From NCBI GenBank assembly GCA_036925085.1, contig JAUPFP010000014.1:3971501-4035500 (forward strand): a DNA stretch of 64,000 nucleotides, given 5' to 3'. Below are positions 21,581 through 34,414 of the stretch, piece after piece (within the stretch, counting starts at the first letter, position 1; each line of letters opens with the position of its first letter). The notes under the pieces are model-generated. The model did no database searches, had not been told where the DNA came from, and saw only the letters and a list, made by a program, of their open reading frames with translations. Source of the stretch: Brachycybe producta. Lineage: Eukaryota; Arthropoda; Diplopoda; Playtdesmida; Andrognathidae. The position numbers and the translations under genes are program-made.

Positions 21581-22800
21581 CAAAACTTTCCATCTTAAAA
21601 CTTGTCCCAATTTCTTATATCGATATAATTGGTATTTAATAATCAAATAGAGAATTTCAACCCACATTTCGTAGAATTTCTTTCCCAAAAGTGGTCCTTT
21701 TTTACCAGAGGGCACATGTTAGAATTTATATTAACTAAATATATAACAACAAGTGGTTAAGATTTAAATTGACATAAAATTTAATATCTTTATTCCATGA
21801 AATAATAATAATAATAATAAATAGTCTGGTAGCTTAATGATACTTTTTTATACAAAATTCTATTTTTTAAAAAAATATTTAGTGAAGTTCTATTTTTTTT
21901 TCTAGTAATTTTACTTGCAATGGCATTAAATCGGAAATCCGATCCGGAATTTCCGTATAAAAATCCAGTAAGGCTGACATGTAGTGATAGATTATGTCAA
22001 GGAAGTTGATGGTTGTGAAAGAAAGGATGTGTGGAGAGAGAGATTGAACAAAAAAAGGTTCTTTTTCTTAGAGAAAAATTGTGAAAAAATGTCCAAAAAA
22101 AAAGTAAAATGGAGTCAGAGAGAGAGAGACTGAAAGAGATAGTTAGGGAAAGAAAGATAGACAGGGAGAGAGAGAGAGAGAGAGAGAGAGTGAAAAGTTG
22201 CAAATTAGTGCAATAAAGTTGAAATCTATGGGTTCCAGAATACGATTGCATTTTTTTTATTTTTACAATTGGGATGCATTTTTGCGTCTTTTGAGATGAA
22301 AGTTTTTGGTTTAAATTAAGTTTATGCTAACTTTTTGAAATTTAGAGAGAGAGTTTGTGTTTGGAGTGTTAAGCCGTTTTGCTTTTCCTGTAAATAGACC
22401 GGAAACTTGGAGGTAATGGAGCATGTTTTTATATAGGGGAAGAAGAAGAAAAAGGCTTATTGAGGTCCCTGTCTATCTCTCTCTCTCTCTTATAATAATA
22501 TAAGAGAGAGAGAGAGAGAGGAAAAAATTAAAGGTCCCAAAATCTATAGAAATTGTGTTGCAAAACGAAAAGGCAATATTGCCATTTGAAGCGAACAAAT
22601 GTAATCATTTTAGAAAACATACATTACAAACCAGAATGAAATTTTTTTTTAAAAAAAGAATTCATTCCTTCTTTTTATTTAAAAAAATCCCATTAAAGAC
22701 AATCTTAAAGTTAGTAGGACTTTTCAAATAAAACTTTTTAAAAAGTTTTTTTGGTTTTTTTAAGGAATGAGTGTGTATAAACAGGAGGAAACAACGTTAA
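21581..22800. other. Gene-free DNA with GA tracts
   Basis: GA microsatellites at about 22102-22190 and 22504-22521 facing a CT tract at 22478-22490. The Leu/Ser-rich minus-strand ORF here is the GA tract read in translation and is not a gene. Confidence 0.65.
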
Positions 22801-23215
22801 AGATTTAAAGTAGTTTTAAAGTGTAATCTTGAACGCTGGTTAATTCTATCTTTTCAGATGCGCAAATATGAAGAGAAACTTTAAAAGTGTTTTATAAACT
22901 AGAAGGGTAACTCAATCACTTAAGAGTAATTTTCAAACTGATCATTTTCAAACTGAAATAAAAAGCTTATTTTAAAAGATATCAAATATGAAATTATCAT
23001 CTTTTGATATCTTTTAAAATAAGCTTTTTATTTCAGTTTGAAAATAATCAAACATTACTCAAGCGATATTTTATTTTTGTTTAGAAAATGTTTATTTTGC
23101 AAGATAATCAATATGAAAATGCTATTTAAGTAACTTAGCTACTACCCTTCTAGTTTATAAAACACATTCAAGTTTCTCTTTATTTTACTCCTTAAATTAG
23201 TATTTATTAATTCTA
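22800..23215. repeat. Family A copy, full length
   Basis: It runs from GTTTTAAAGTGTAATCTTGA through ATAAACTAGAAGGGTAACTC to CTACCCTTCTAGTTTATAAA and AATTTTACTCC. The centre is duplicated (ATATGAAATTATCATC with two AAAAGATATC/GATATCTTTT arms). Confidence 0.8.
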
Positions 23216-23270
23216 AATAGCCCCTGACTATTGGAAATTTAATGAGCTCTGTTTATCCTTTCTTATTTAT

Positions 23271-23810
23271 AAACTAGAAGGTACATGGGAACTTTCTTAA
23301 AGGGGTTATGATTGTATAATTGTACACTTTCTAGTTTAATTTAAAATTTCATTCATTTTTTTCTACACAGCTGTTTGGTTTTTATAAAATATTAAAATAT
23401 TTCATGTCTCGACCATTTTCAATTTACTATTTAAAAACTAGAAGGTACACGGTGATTTCCTTTTGCAGTTATGTTTATAAATATGTATTTCTAGTTTCAT
23501 TTAAAAATTTTATCAATTTTTTCAAAGCTTTTTAGTTTTTAGAAAATATGTAGTGTTTTAATCTTCACGTATTAAGTGTATATTGAGTGTTGAGGTTCGG
23601 TTTTTGATTTTTCTATTTAAAAACTAGAAGGTGCACGGTAATTACCATTTAGGATTATGTTTGTAGATGTGTTTTCTAGTTTCTAATAAAAGTTAATTCA
23701 TTTCCACAGATCTGTTTTGTTTTTACAAAATATTTCGTGTTTTGAAATCCAGCCACACAAGCTTACAACTTTTAATCCGGCCTTGCTCTTCTAGTTTCTA
23801 AAACACAATT
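23271..23810. repeat. Three-unit tandem array (period 164-186 bp)
   Basis: Units begin AAACTAGAAGGTACATGG (23271), AAACTAGAAGGTACACGG (23435) and AAACTAGAAGGTGCACGG (23621). Each has a TTTCTAGTTT about 65-70 bp later and an A/T-rich tail with CACAG and TTTT runs. Array units are unlike family A apart from the AAACTAGAA/TTCTAGTTT ends. Confidence 0.8.
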
Positions 23811-24309
23811 TCTGAAATGGAGAATATACATAACCAGGGATTTCTGAATGTGTAATTTTCCCCTCCTTCATTTGCATATTTTGCAAATGGCTACTTATAA
23901 AACTTTCTTTTTTGTGTGTTTTTGTATCAAATATTTTGGCTGTTTTTGAGTTTAAATGAAAACTGGGGGTTGGTTTTTTTTGTGTTAGAAATAGGAATTA
24001 AGTATTGAAAATGTTTTACATTTGAATTGAAAAAAAAAAAACCTGAAAAAGGGATTTGAGCATGAGAGACTAATTAGATTCCACAGTCAATTGTAAGACT
24101 AGAAATTTATTTAGGTATAATATATATATAGTGAATTGGGTTTTGTATTTAATCCAAGAGGATTTTTTTGTACTGAAAACTAATTTCTTTAAGCTTACTT
24201 CAATGGTTTTGAATTTGTGGTTTTCATTACAAAGTTAGAACTTTATCATTGGAGAAAAAAATAGGATGCTCTTATTACAAAAAGCCACATCACAGCATGC
24301 GCTAAGATT

Positions 24310-24480
24310 CATCATATAAGAAATTTAAAGTGTGTTAGAAACTAGAAAGATAAAATTTCTTTAAAGTGATTTCATCACAACAATATCTTTTAAAATAAAA
24401 CATGTATTTAGAAAAATATCATCATGAAATTACTTTTATAATGATTCTTTGATTTTTCTAGTTTCTAACAAATTTTGCTT
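24310..24480. repeat. Family A-like short copy
   Basis: GTGTGTTAGAAACTAGAAAG on the left and GATTTTTCTAGTTTCTAAC on the right, with ATCACAACAATATCTTTTAA / AATATCATCATGAAAT between. Confidence 0.65.
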
Positions 24481-24652
24481 TTCAACTAAAATCACAAGTT
24501 ATGATTTTGTAAGCAAAAAAGACAATTCAAAACATAATGGGTCATTAGTGCCATTTTCTGGTTTTAATGTTTTAAACGCCTTTGGAATTCTTGGTTATTA
24601 TTTTGCATTTCACGTGCAAAATTACGTGAACCTTGTGTTTTAGTAACCTGAT

Positions 24653-25010
24653 AGTTTAAATGTATTTAAATAATAAATATGTTTAACAGAGGCCTGTGAA
24701 GGGCAAACAAATGATATGTCGAATTCAATTTTTATTCAGTTAATAATCTGAAAATATTGAATTAATTAACTTAAATATAATATAGAAACTATTGACATTA
24801 AAATATTGATTTAGTAATTCAATTTAAAAAATATTAATAATTAAAGTCAATTTTTATTTGGTGTTCATGTCCTTAACTGGATTCCGTATAATTCACCTAA
24901 ACACGTTTAAACACGTCAAAAAAAAGTTTAATTTGAAAGATATACTATTAAAGTGATTCATCTACCCCATTCTAGTTTCTAAAACACTTTCAATTAAATC
25001 TTTTAAAGAA
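24653..25010. repeat. Reverse copy of the 16689-16935 element followed by half of a family A copy
   Basis: 24653-24912 matches 16689-16935 in the opposite orientation (TTTAAATGTATTTAAATAAT to GGATTCCGTATAATTCACCT). 24915-25010 is a right half of family A: AATTTGAAAGATATAC, TACCCCATTCTAGTTTCTAA. Confidence 0.7.
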
Positions 25011-25055
25011 ATAATTAATAATTACTTCAATTATTAGTTCAATTTATTATTAAAA

Positions 25056-25177
25056 TAATTTTAAAATTAAACACAAATGGCTGACGTTTCTACTGTGATT
25101 GCAAGTCACCTTCAGAGCTTATTTTAAAATTTAATTTTGTTATAAAACGTCAGCCATTTGTGTAGAATTTTAAAATT
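25056..25177. repeat. Hairpin element (ACACAAATGGCTGACGTTT arms)
   Basis: ACACAAATGGCTGACGTTT at 25071-25089 pairs exactly with AAACGTCAGCCATTTGTGT at 25145-25163, and flanking TTTTAAAATT bases extend the pairing. The spacer is about 55 bp. Confidence 0.8.
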
Positions 25178-25769
25178 AATATAATAAATATATATAAAAA
25201 TAATAAATTGTCAATAAATTAAAATTAAGAATTCAACATGACTATTCAGAAGAACTAATTATTAATTAATATATAGTCAAGAATTAAATAATATACTTTT
25301 AATTTAAGAAATAAAGTTTTGTTTTAGAAATTTTGATTTTGTGCTTTTTTTTATATTTAAGTCAGCCTTGAAATAAAAACTAGCTTATTTCAAATTTTTA
25401 TCTTTCTGGATGTCCATTTTTATTATGAAACGTTGTATATTTATTTTATATTATGAACTTACTGGCTGCACTTATTTTGATCAAAGATTACATTAGTTGA
25501 AAAGAAAGACGACGACGACGATGGATGGACATAGGAAGAAGACTGAAGGGAATAGGATTTTGGAGACTGGCCAATGTCCCTTCCTCCCTATCGGACATTC
25601 TCTCTTCTGTACTCGGTCAAATTGACCACAAAAATATATATCATTTGTTATTCTCTGGACATTTTCAGCATTTATATTAAGTCACATACACATAAAATAC
25701 ATTTTTATAATTTGGATTTATATCTTTAATAAAAAAATACATGACATCAAAAAAAGAAAAACCAATCTC

Positions 25770-26075
25770 TGTCTTTCAGAAGAGAGCAAAATTAAAGAGA
25801 AACTTGAAAGTGTTTTAGAAACTAGAAGGGTAGCTCAATCACTTTAAGGGTGTTTTTTTGAATAAGACAAAAAAAAATTAAAAAATATAGTCTGCTTAAA
25901 GTTGGGTTATTTTCACCCATCTAGTTTCTAAAACACTTTCAAAGTTTCTCTTAATTTTTGCAACTGAAAGAGTAACCAGAGTTTGAGTGGCGTTTACATT
26001 CTAAAACCACCTTTAACGAAAACACTTAGCACATTTACCTACTATTCTAGTTTCTAACAAACGTTGAATGTTATT
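25770..26075. repeat. Family A copy
   Basis: GAAACTAGAAGGGTAGCTCA near 25818; CCATCTAGTTTCTAAAACAC near 25918; outer arm AGAGTAACCAGAGTTTGAGT and GCGTTTACATTCTAAAACCA; a further TACTATTCTAGTTTCTAACA end at 26040. Confidence 0.75.
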
Positions 26076-26739
26076 TGCAAAAAAAAAAGAAGTTTCTGTC
26101 AACTTGAAGTGTCTTTTTGCTAACAATATCATTATTATTATAATAAACAATTTCTTTAATATTACGTCAACATTTCAATTTACGTCACTTGAGTTTATTT
26201 TGAAGTATTTTTTGGGTGAAAAAAGAAATACGTGTGACGTGTGTTAAGAGAGATTATTATTTGTTCAGTTGAATGGTAAAATTGCAAGAAAAACATTTTT
26301 TTGATGTAAAAAAGAAGTGAATTTCTAAAATAAGGATCTATTTCAATGGTTTTCAGTGTTTAAAAAGAGAGAAAATTCTTTCATGAAAGATAGAAAAAAA
26401 AGGGATGAAAATGTGAGTGTGTGATCACACAATTGAGTGTACATTGAGTGTGACACCTGTTTGTTTTCAGTGCAAACAAAAGATGTTTTTCTTATTGATA
26501 TTTTGTATCATCAAAAAGGCGGCCCTTTTATTGCATTTACAGGTGTGCATTTACTACTCTTATATTTTAATATAGATGGGCACTCATTCAATAATTTTGG
26601 ATTTTAGCACGAAATTATATTTCGTATTTTAATTAGGATTTATTACTAATTGGATAATTTATTAAGGTTTAAAATGGACAAACGTCCTTTCTTTTTTATT
26701 TTTTTAGGAAAAAAAAAATTAAGAGCGCTCCATAGAAAA

Positions 26740-27060
26740 ATACTTGTGTAAATTGCAAGGTAGATGGCGCCTGCAACACCTACATAAGTGGCCAACTACA
26801 CTCGTCGCCAATTAGTTGAAATCGAATGCACCCTTTTATCTCTAAAAGCGTCCAAAACAACCTTAATTATCAGAGCACGTGGACAAACTTAAACCCATAA
26901 CAACATATAAGTGAAAAGAGAGAGCACGTGTAGAGGTAAATAGCGATGACGCAAATTAAAAGTTTGCCACGTGCAAAAAAAAAGGAAGGTGAGTGTGAGC
27001 AGTACATTTCTATGAGAGGAGGGCTAGTGGCGCCATCTAACGCTTACACGCACAAAATAA
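26740..27060. repeat. Inverted repeat with AGATGGCGCC / GGCGCCATCT ends
   Basis: GGTAGATGGCGCCTGCAA at 26759 faces GTGGCGCCATCTAACGC at 27029. CACGTG motifs occur at 26876, 26926 and 26969. The TAGATGGCGCCACC motif also starts the two direct repeats around the TatD gene. Confidence 0.5.
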
Positions 27061-27089
27061 ATCATCTACTTGCATTCTCAAGAAAAATT

Positions 27090-27300
27090 TGATAATGACA
27101 TATCAACATGAAAATATTATTAACATTATTAAGTGATATTCAATTACCCATTCTAGTTTCTAATACACTTTCAATTTCTTCTTAGTGTTGCTCTTCTGAA
27201 ATTGCACAATAACCAAGAGTTTGAAAATCCAACTCTGTTCATAAAACATCATGAAAAGAAATTGAAAGTATTTTAGAAACTAGAAAGGTAATAACTCAAC
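27090..27300. repeat. Two family A half copies, outward facing
   Basis: A right half (CATATCAACATGAAAATATT, TACCCATTCTAGTTTCTAAT) is followed by a left half (TTTTAGAAACTAGAAAGGTA). Confidence 0.6.
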
Positions 27301-28374
27301 CACTCAATGATACATTTTTCCAATAAGAAGATAACTTGATACTTGAACTTCAACTTGAATCCTCAGAAACAGGGTTTCAATTTCCATCATGCGGTTTTCT
27401 TATATTGACATTTCTATTTCAGAGGGTTCAAGTGACCAGTTTTCTTCTTGAATTTGGACCTTGTAGACAAAAGGTGGAGTTTTTTAGTTGTTTTTTCTCC
27501 ATTAAAATTGAATGTGGCCATTTTTTTTTCTTGCTCAAATGTGGAGCTACAACCTCAATAAATGGCACCCAAGACACAAATTGACTGACTCTTTCTTCAT
27601 CGATTTATTTCTCCCCCCCCCCCCTCTCCCATTTCTGCTCCAAACATAAATAATTTGTCCACTTTTCAATATTAATAACTGGCTATTATGAGGATGGACA
27701 ATGGGATATAATTCGATGATGACTATATATATATAATATCGTGTATATTTGTCCCCTGAAGCACTGATATTCATATAATAATTAATAACCTCACAAACTC
27801 ACTCCCCTTAAAATATCTCTCAGAAACACATTAGAAATTCAGTTGTAACTTTAATCCAAATCCCCTAAGGGTTTTTTTTTCTAGCCCCCGCCCCCCCCCC
27901 ATACTAACTCCCTTCTAACCTATTTAGATATACCTTTTTTTAATTCAAGAATGAAATTTTTTTTGTAAAAATGGAGACCACCTTAGAAAAAATACTTAGA
28001 AATATTCTCTATAATTTAAAATAAAAGTATAGAGCGGAGATAAGAAAAGTTTTTCTCCTCCTTCTAATTTTCACATTTTTGCGACTTTTTTTTTTCTAAT
28101 TGCAAGTCACAAGACTTGTTAATTATCATTTTTCTATGAAATCCATTGAAAAGAGTGAAAAAATATATGAGGGGGAGGGGGCGGGAGTTCTTTTTATATT
28201 TCATTATATTATAAGAAAAATGATTGAATGAATTAAAAGTAGGTTGGAGATTTTGAAGGGATTTTGTGGTTTCCAACATAATGGAATACTGAGGGATGCA
28301 ATTAAAACGCATCAAAATTAAAGATGATTATCTCTCAGAATTTGAATTTTTTTAGATACAGTTGTATTTATTAA
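27301..28374. other. Gene-free DNA with C-rich homopolymers
   Basis: A piece related to the 20600-20890 repeats (27340-27460) and C runs at 27612-27623 and 27887-27900. No coding exon was seen. Confidence 0.55.
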
Positions 28375-28620
28375 CAGGTGATTTTCGAACTTTTTAAGTT
28401 ATTTTATGCTTCAAGATGCAAACACTAAGGATAAATTGAAAGTGTGTTAGAAACTAGAAGAGTGAATCACTTAAAAGTTTATGCTAAAATTGGGTCATTT
28501 TCACACTTGCATAAAAGGCTTACAATTCCAGTTTCTAAAACATTTTCATGTTTCTCTTAATGTTGCTTATGAAAGACAAATTAACCAGAGTTTGATTGGC
28601 TTTAAAGTCACCTAACTCAA
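28375..28620. repeat. Family A copy, centre shortened
   Basis: ACAGGTGATTTTCGAAC, GTGTGTTAGAAACTAGAAGA, then CAATTCCAGTTTCTAAAACA and CAAATTAACCAGAGTTTGAT. Confidence 0.65.
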
Positions 28621-29384
28621 TAATTATCTGTACAAAACCTAAATATTTTTTTAAACGAGTAGTTTTTACTGAGATTTTTTGTTTGTGATTTTCCAAATTT
28701 AATAATTTTCAATTTATTATCAATCATTAATGAACAAATAATTTTTGATATATTGTTAGTAAAATGATCTATAATTATAAATGATGTAGGTTTTTATAGT
28801 TTCAGGTATCTTTAAAGAGGACGCGTTTTACGTGTGCCACCTGTTGTATAATGTCACTATAATAGGCCACTAAGGTATCAAAAAGGCTTCGTTTTTTTCT
28901 CTCTTTTTTCTTCCTATTTCTATGTAATTTCTATGTAAAAAAAGGGCCAAATAGAAAGATTGGGTTTTGAGTTGAAAGAGCGCCATTTGATCACGTTCGA
29001 ACGATTTGTAACGTGGGAAAAACAACTTCTGTTTTTCAATTTCTCTCTCTCTCTCCATCATCTTCAATGAAACAACATGTTCACCTTAAAAAGTGTTTCA
29101 TGAATAGATGGATACAAAATGGATTATGAGGAGAAGAAATAGGTGGGAATAAGGGTAGGTTTGGGGGGGGGGGTTGAAAGTGATAACACCCCCTCCCCCA
29201 CCTTTAGGGCCCTTCTACTATGTTCAAAGTTTCCCTTTCTAACCTAAAAATGATGCTTTTTTCCACCTGTTAGAATGTTATGAATCCTTTTCAATATAGG
29301 AAAGAATTTTTAATTAAGATCTTTAACAAGTTAATTTATTATTGGCTAAAAAATTTGCATAATAAGAGCAACATTGAAGTATTT
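28621..29384. other. Gene-free AT-rich DNA
   Basis: CT tract near 29041 and G run near 29164. Nothing coding was seen. Confidence 0.55.
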
Positions 29385-29960
29385 CATGATGAGCTGATTT
29401 TCAATCTCTTGATTATTTTACGTTCCAAGCAGCAAACACTAAGGAGAAATTGAAAGTGTGTTAGAAACTAGAACGCATTTCATTTCATGTTGATTTTTCA
29501 AAATATTTTCTTTAGATCAAAATTAAAAAAAAATACTTAGGTCATTTTCAAACTTGACATAAAAGGTTTATTTTAAAATAAATTTTAATATAAAAAATTA
29601 AGAGAATTTAAGAGAAACATGAGTGTGTTTTAGAAACTAGAAGGGTTAGCTCAGTCAATCACTTTAGAATATATTTTCATATCAATTGTCTTTCAAAATA
29701 AACATTTTATATTCAAATAAAATAAATATTATATGCTTAAAGTTGGATCGTGATTAAACTTACATAAAAAGCTTATTTTGAAATATATCAACATGAAAAT
29801 AACTTATGAAGTGATTGAGCTACTCTTCTAGTCTTTAAAACATATTTTTCAAGTTTTTCTTCATATTGATTCTTGAACCTGAAATACAAAAATAATCTGT
29901 GTTCGAGAGGCGTTTACACTTTAAAACCACCTTAAGTGATTTAGCTGCTCTTCTAGTATT
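29385..29960. repeat. Two family A copies side by side
   Basis: The first starts GAGCTGATTTTCAATCTCTT with GTTAGAAACTAGAACGCATT (29461). The second has TTTTAGAAACTAGAAGGGTT (29628), CAATTGTCTTTCAAAATAAA, ATATATCAACATGAAAATAA and GAGCTACTCTTCTAGTC, ending GAGAGGCGTTTACACTTTAA. Confidence 0.75.
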
Positions 29961-31884
29961 TAGAGAGATAGATAGAAAAATAGATAGATAGATATAGAGA
30001 AGACAGAGAGAGAGAGAAATTAATTTTTTTCCTATTGTGTTTCTATGAGGAAATGAAAAAGTGACACAAGTGCTATGCAGGGTACAGAACAACGTCTTAC
30101 AGGGGGAGCATTTACTTTTCTTTGTATTTTGATCGATTCTATTAATGTCAATTGCATTAAAGCTAATGGTGATAGCTTTTTTTCTTCTAATTTTCTATAT
30201 ATTTCTATATATATATGTAGTCCTTTCTCTATATGTATAGATAAAAATATTTGTCTTCACCCCTCAAGTCTTTTTTTTTGCGTAGCTAAATAGCAAAGAA
30301 TATAAGTTGTTGGTTTGGGACTTTTTTGGGGACTTTTTTTTGGGGGGGGGGAGGGGGTGTGGACACAAAATTCTTTTAATGTGGTAACGGCCTAGTAAAT
30401 TGTCTTCTTCTTCAAGTGCCTCGATTTCAATGCATCTTAATATATAATATATATAAATATACAAGGCTTTTTCTTAGCTCTTTTTTTTATTTGTAACTCA
30501 ATCGTAAATTGTCGTTACTTCAGACACGAAAGAGAGTGAGATAGAAAATAAAAAAAATGTGGGAGTTGAATTCGAAGGAGAAAAAAAAGATGGTGTAGTT
30601 TTAAGGGGGGAATTTAGGGGAGGAAGCTTAAGGGTGGATGGGGAGAAAAGATGTTCGTAAATCAAGAAGACGTTGAATTTACATAGATCTATGTTTGCCT
30701 TTAATGTGTGACACGTTTCGTTGCTTTTTCGCACTGTTTTGCTAATGAAGAAGAGTTACTACTCTCCCCTTAGTAGAAAAATCATACAGATTTATATCAA
30801 GTGGCGCACATAAAACGTTCCAATCTTAATATGATTTTAATCAAAAAAATTTAACATTTAAAAAGCATTAACATAAAACATTTAAAAATTTTGATAAATT
30901 TTAAATAATTCATGTTATTTATTAGAACATTTTCAATTTTCTTAAAATATTTTATGAATTTGTGATTTTTGAATTCTAGTTATTTTACAGTTGACGTTGA
31001 AAGGGTGTAAAATAAACTAGAATGGTATCTTGAGTTTCCATTTGTTTATTTTGTTAAAACAACCTTAATAAAGTGATAATGACATATTTTAAAATTAAAT
31101 TACTTCTTAAATACACCATTTAACAAACAAAAAAAAATTATTGTGTTTTGAAAATTATCCTTTATAAAAAAGAAAGCTTTTATCTCGAGGGGGTAAAAAA
31201 AGCAAAAAAGATTTCGAACTATTTTTAGAAGATGAATTTATTGAAGCTTTGATTTTTTTCTTGCATCAGAAAAAAACAACTGTTTTATTTATATTTAAAT
31301 CAATAACTTTGTTAATTTTTAATTAGAAATATGTTGTTCAGAAAGATTATTCATCTTTTAAAATTTGGAGACGTTTTATTTGCTCCACTTTGATAATATA
31401 TTTAAGTCGTATTTCTTGGTTCCCCTTCCTCGTTTTTTTTTTCTTCTTCTTCCTTCAATTTCTAGTCTTCTGAACCGAACTAAAAATTGCACTTTCTACT
31501 CGTGAAAGACTTTGTGGCGTCGACGTAATTTACAAACTTTTAATCACTGTGAACGCCACCAATTTCTTAAATGAGTTTCATGTGGATATTAAAGAAACTT
31601 TTCTTTTTTAAAGTGAGAACTTTTTTTGGCAGCTTTTTCTTTCTTATTCATTCTCATTAGAAGAAATACATTTCGTTTTTTTCTCTCTCATTGGGATTTT
31701 TTTTAAAAAAAGTTTTTATATAAAGGACATTCAAAAAGTCTATTTCAACTCCATTGATGTCAATCGCACTCAAGATTTTTTGGGAAGTTTTTTTTTTATT
31801 CTTTCAAAATGACATCAGAGTGAGGCATAAATTCAAGAAGAAAAACTTAGTAATTTTAACTCTCTGAACAAGATAGTTCAAACT
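29961..31884. other. Gene-free AT-rich DNA
   Basis: Simple repeats (GATA near 29970, TA tracts near 30445) and an isolated AAACTAGAATGGTATC at 31015. Apparent ORFs are low-complexity and are not accepted as genes. Confidence 0.55.
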
Positions 31885-32042
31885 TATTGGATTAGATAAC
31901 ACAGACCACTTTTTTTTTACCACTTTCCTATTACAAAATGAAGTCGAAGGTGGTTGGATTGTGATTGCAATGTATTTTTTTTTAAAGGAAAGATTCAAGG
32001 TGTTTGGTTTTGCAGTGAAAAAGGGATCTGTATGCTAAGGGC
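31885..32042. repeat. Family F inverted-repeat element, diverged
   Basis: ACACAGACCACTTTTTTTTT, TACAAAATGAAGTCGAAGGT, then GGATCTGTATGCTAAGGGCT. It is related to 34617-34755. Confidence 0.55.
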
Positions 32043-32345
32043 TTGAGATAATTCTGAAGTGTAAACGCCTCTCGAAGTCTTGATTAGTCTTGTCTTTCAG
32101 GTGCGAAATTGAGAGAAATCTTCAATTTTTTTTAAAAAAAAAAGCTAAAAGGGATATTTTTCAAAATAAGCTTTTTATGTCAGTTTTAATCTATAAAAAG
32201 TTTATTTTGAAAGATATCAACATTAAAATACAGTTAAGTAATTGAGCAAATTTTCTAGTTACTAAAACATTTTCTAGTTTCTTTTAATTTTGCATCTTTG
32301 AAAGACAGGAATAATCAGAGTTCGATAATTAGCTTTTCATAAACG
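32043..32345. repeat. Family A copy
   Basis: GTGTAAACGCCTCTCGAAGT, TTGTCTTTCAGGTGCGAAAT, TATTTTGAAAGATATCAACA, AAGACAGGAATAATCAGAGT. The AAACTAGAA arm is decayed on the left. Confidence 0.65.
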
Positions 32346-32939
32346 ATCTTTAAAACACATCAGTGTTTTTTATTATAAATAGGATTTTAAAAAAATGGAA
32401 TTCTTATTTAGAGAGAATTAACTTTATTACATTTTCTTGAATATTTTTGGCATTCGTTTTTCATATATAAATTTTCAATAAGTATTACACATGAATGTAT
32501 GGGTTTTTATATGGAAGTGTCGGTATGTGGTTGGAATTTTTCGGAGAGAAAAAAAATAGGGAAGAAGAGGAGGAGGAGGAGGAGGGTAGGAGTTAACAAA
32601 CAGGAAACAGATTGTTCAAAAAAACAGAAAAGTGATTTTTCTTCATCACTTTTATGTTTGTATGGATATACAAACATATAGAGAATTGTGTACAAATAAT
32701 AAAGACAAGTTTGGGTTTATTTTTACTATTTGTCCCAATGACAACTTGTTTTCTAGACAATCATTTCTTATATCTGGATGACAAATTGGTCCAAATCTAT
32801 TATTTTTGTATAATAATCAAAAAAAAATCCTTTGTTATTTTTGATCTGGATTACAATAGAACTTGTCAATGCTTCTACTTATATTATTATTATTATGTTT
32901 TATTTTGTTTTATGAACAGTTGTGGTTCTCGACCAAGAA

Positions 32940-33225
32940 ATTATAGAAATTGAAAGTGTGTTAAAAGCTAGAATGGGTAGTTGAATCACTTAACATTTCA
33001 CCTTTCAAAATAAAATTTTTTTACAGGCAAAAACTTTAATCCACTTAAAGTTTGGTCATTTTCATACTGATATAAAAAGCTTATTTTAAAAGATATCAAC
33101 ATGAAAATGCACTCTTAAGTGATTGAACCACCTTTCTAGTATCTAAAACAATTTCTAGTTTCTCTTCATTTTGCACCTGAAAGACAATATAGCCAGAGTA
33201 CGAGATGTTTATACTTTAAAACCAC
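32940..33225. repeat. Family A copy
   Basis: GTGTGTTAAAAGCTAGAATG on the left; AAAAGATATCAACATGAAAA and GAACCACCTTTCTAGTATCT on the right; outer arm TTTTGCACCTGAAAGACAAT. Confidence 0.75.
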
Positions 33226-34414
33226 ATATGAGACAAATCTCGAGCATAAGTTACCATTGCTTAAAATTTATAAAACTTTTCTAGCCTCTAAACAGGCTCA
33301 TTTGGTTGAAAATGAATATTTTTCTTTTGGCTTAAGTAGTAATTTAATTATTCTTCAAACTTCGAATGTCGTCTTGAAATCACCAAAGTCTTAAAGATCT
33401 TAAACTTTTTGTTATATTTTTTTAATTTTACAAAATAAACCATTTGCATATTTGATAATTATTTAAGATCCTCCTTTTTTGCTTGATTATGTTTCTTTTA
33501 AATTAAAAGTCACTCTAATCAAAGACAATTTAGTAATTTGTAATGAATTACTTTTGTTCTTCATTTAAGATTTGTGTCTTTGTTTACTCTTTTGAGTTTG
33601 TGATAAAATAGAATAGGCCAATAGAAGAAATGATTGGTTTAGTGGGGGAATTCTGGGAAAATTGTTCAGTGTCACTGTCTATATTGGTCATTTTGTCCCC
33701 CCCCCCTCCCCCAAAAAATACAGTTTGATTTGACCACCCCCTTTATGTCCATCCTCTGATGGAATTATTGATTTTCAATCTTCATTGATCTCTCTGAAGA
33801 TGAAAAAAAAAACCTCCTACACATATTGCATTTATATATTATACATTTTGTATGAGGAGAAATTAAAGGTTGATTCGTGAAATTCGGAAATTAACCTTTT
33901 CATATCCGAAATCCATTTTTGATTTTGTTAGAAATTTCTCTGGAAATTCAAGAATTTGGACTTTTTTTTTTTTGAACTGATGTTTGAAAACTTCTTTTTC
34001 AAAATTGGTCTGAAAAAAAAAGATTTTTGATATTTCCGGTTTTTATCCGTTTATTATCTAAATTGAAACTTGAAGTAATCTTAAAAATTGAGGATTTTTA
34101 TGGGGGGGGGGGGGGGGGTTTAGGTTTCATTTTTCACTATATTATTATTATGACCTCAAGTCATTTTCTACAAAAAAGAAAAATCATCTTGGTTATAAAT
34201 TGATATCCATCTCTTTTTTTTTTCTTTCTATCTTTTACTCCCACGAAAATGGTCCAGTTTTAATACAGAAAATGACAGAAATGATCAAAAGACTAGATAT
34301 TGCTTCTAAAAAAAAGTTACAAAATGAAAAATATTTTATGAGGTCAAACGAAATATTTGAGAAAAGAATTTGTATATTTTATATATATATTTTTTATGTT
34401 GATTTTAAAATGTA
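33226..34414. other. Gene-free DNA with long homopolymers
   Basis: It includes a 17-G run at 34102-34118 and C runs near 33696. An isolated TTTTCTAGCCTCTAAACAGG (33281) is one arm of the family B core. Confidence 0.55.

Noticed and set aside
21997..22251. Ser/Leu-rich ORF on the minus strand
   Set aside because: It follows a GA/CT microsatellite and has no protein-like composition.
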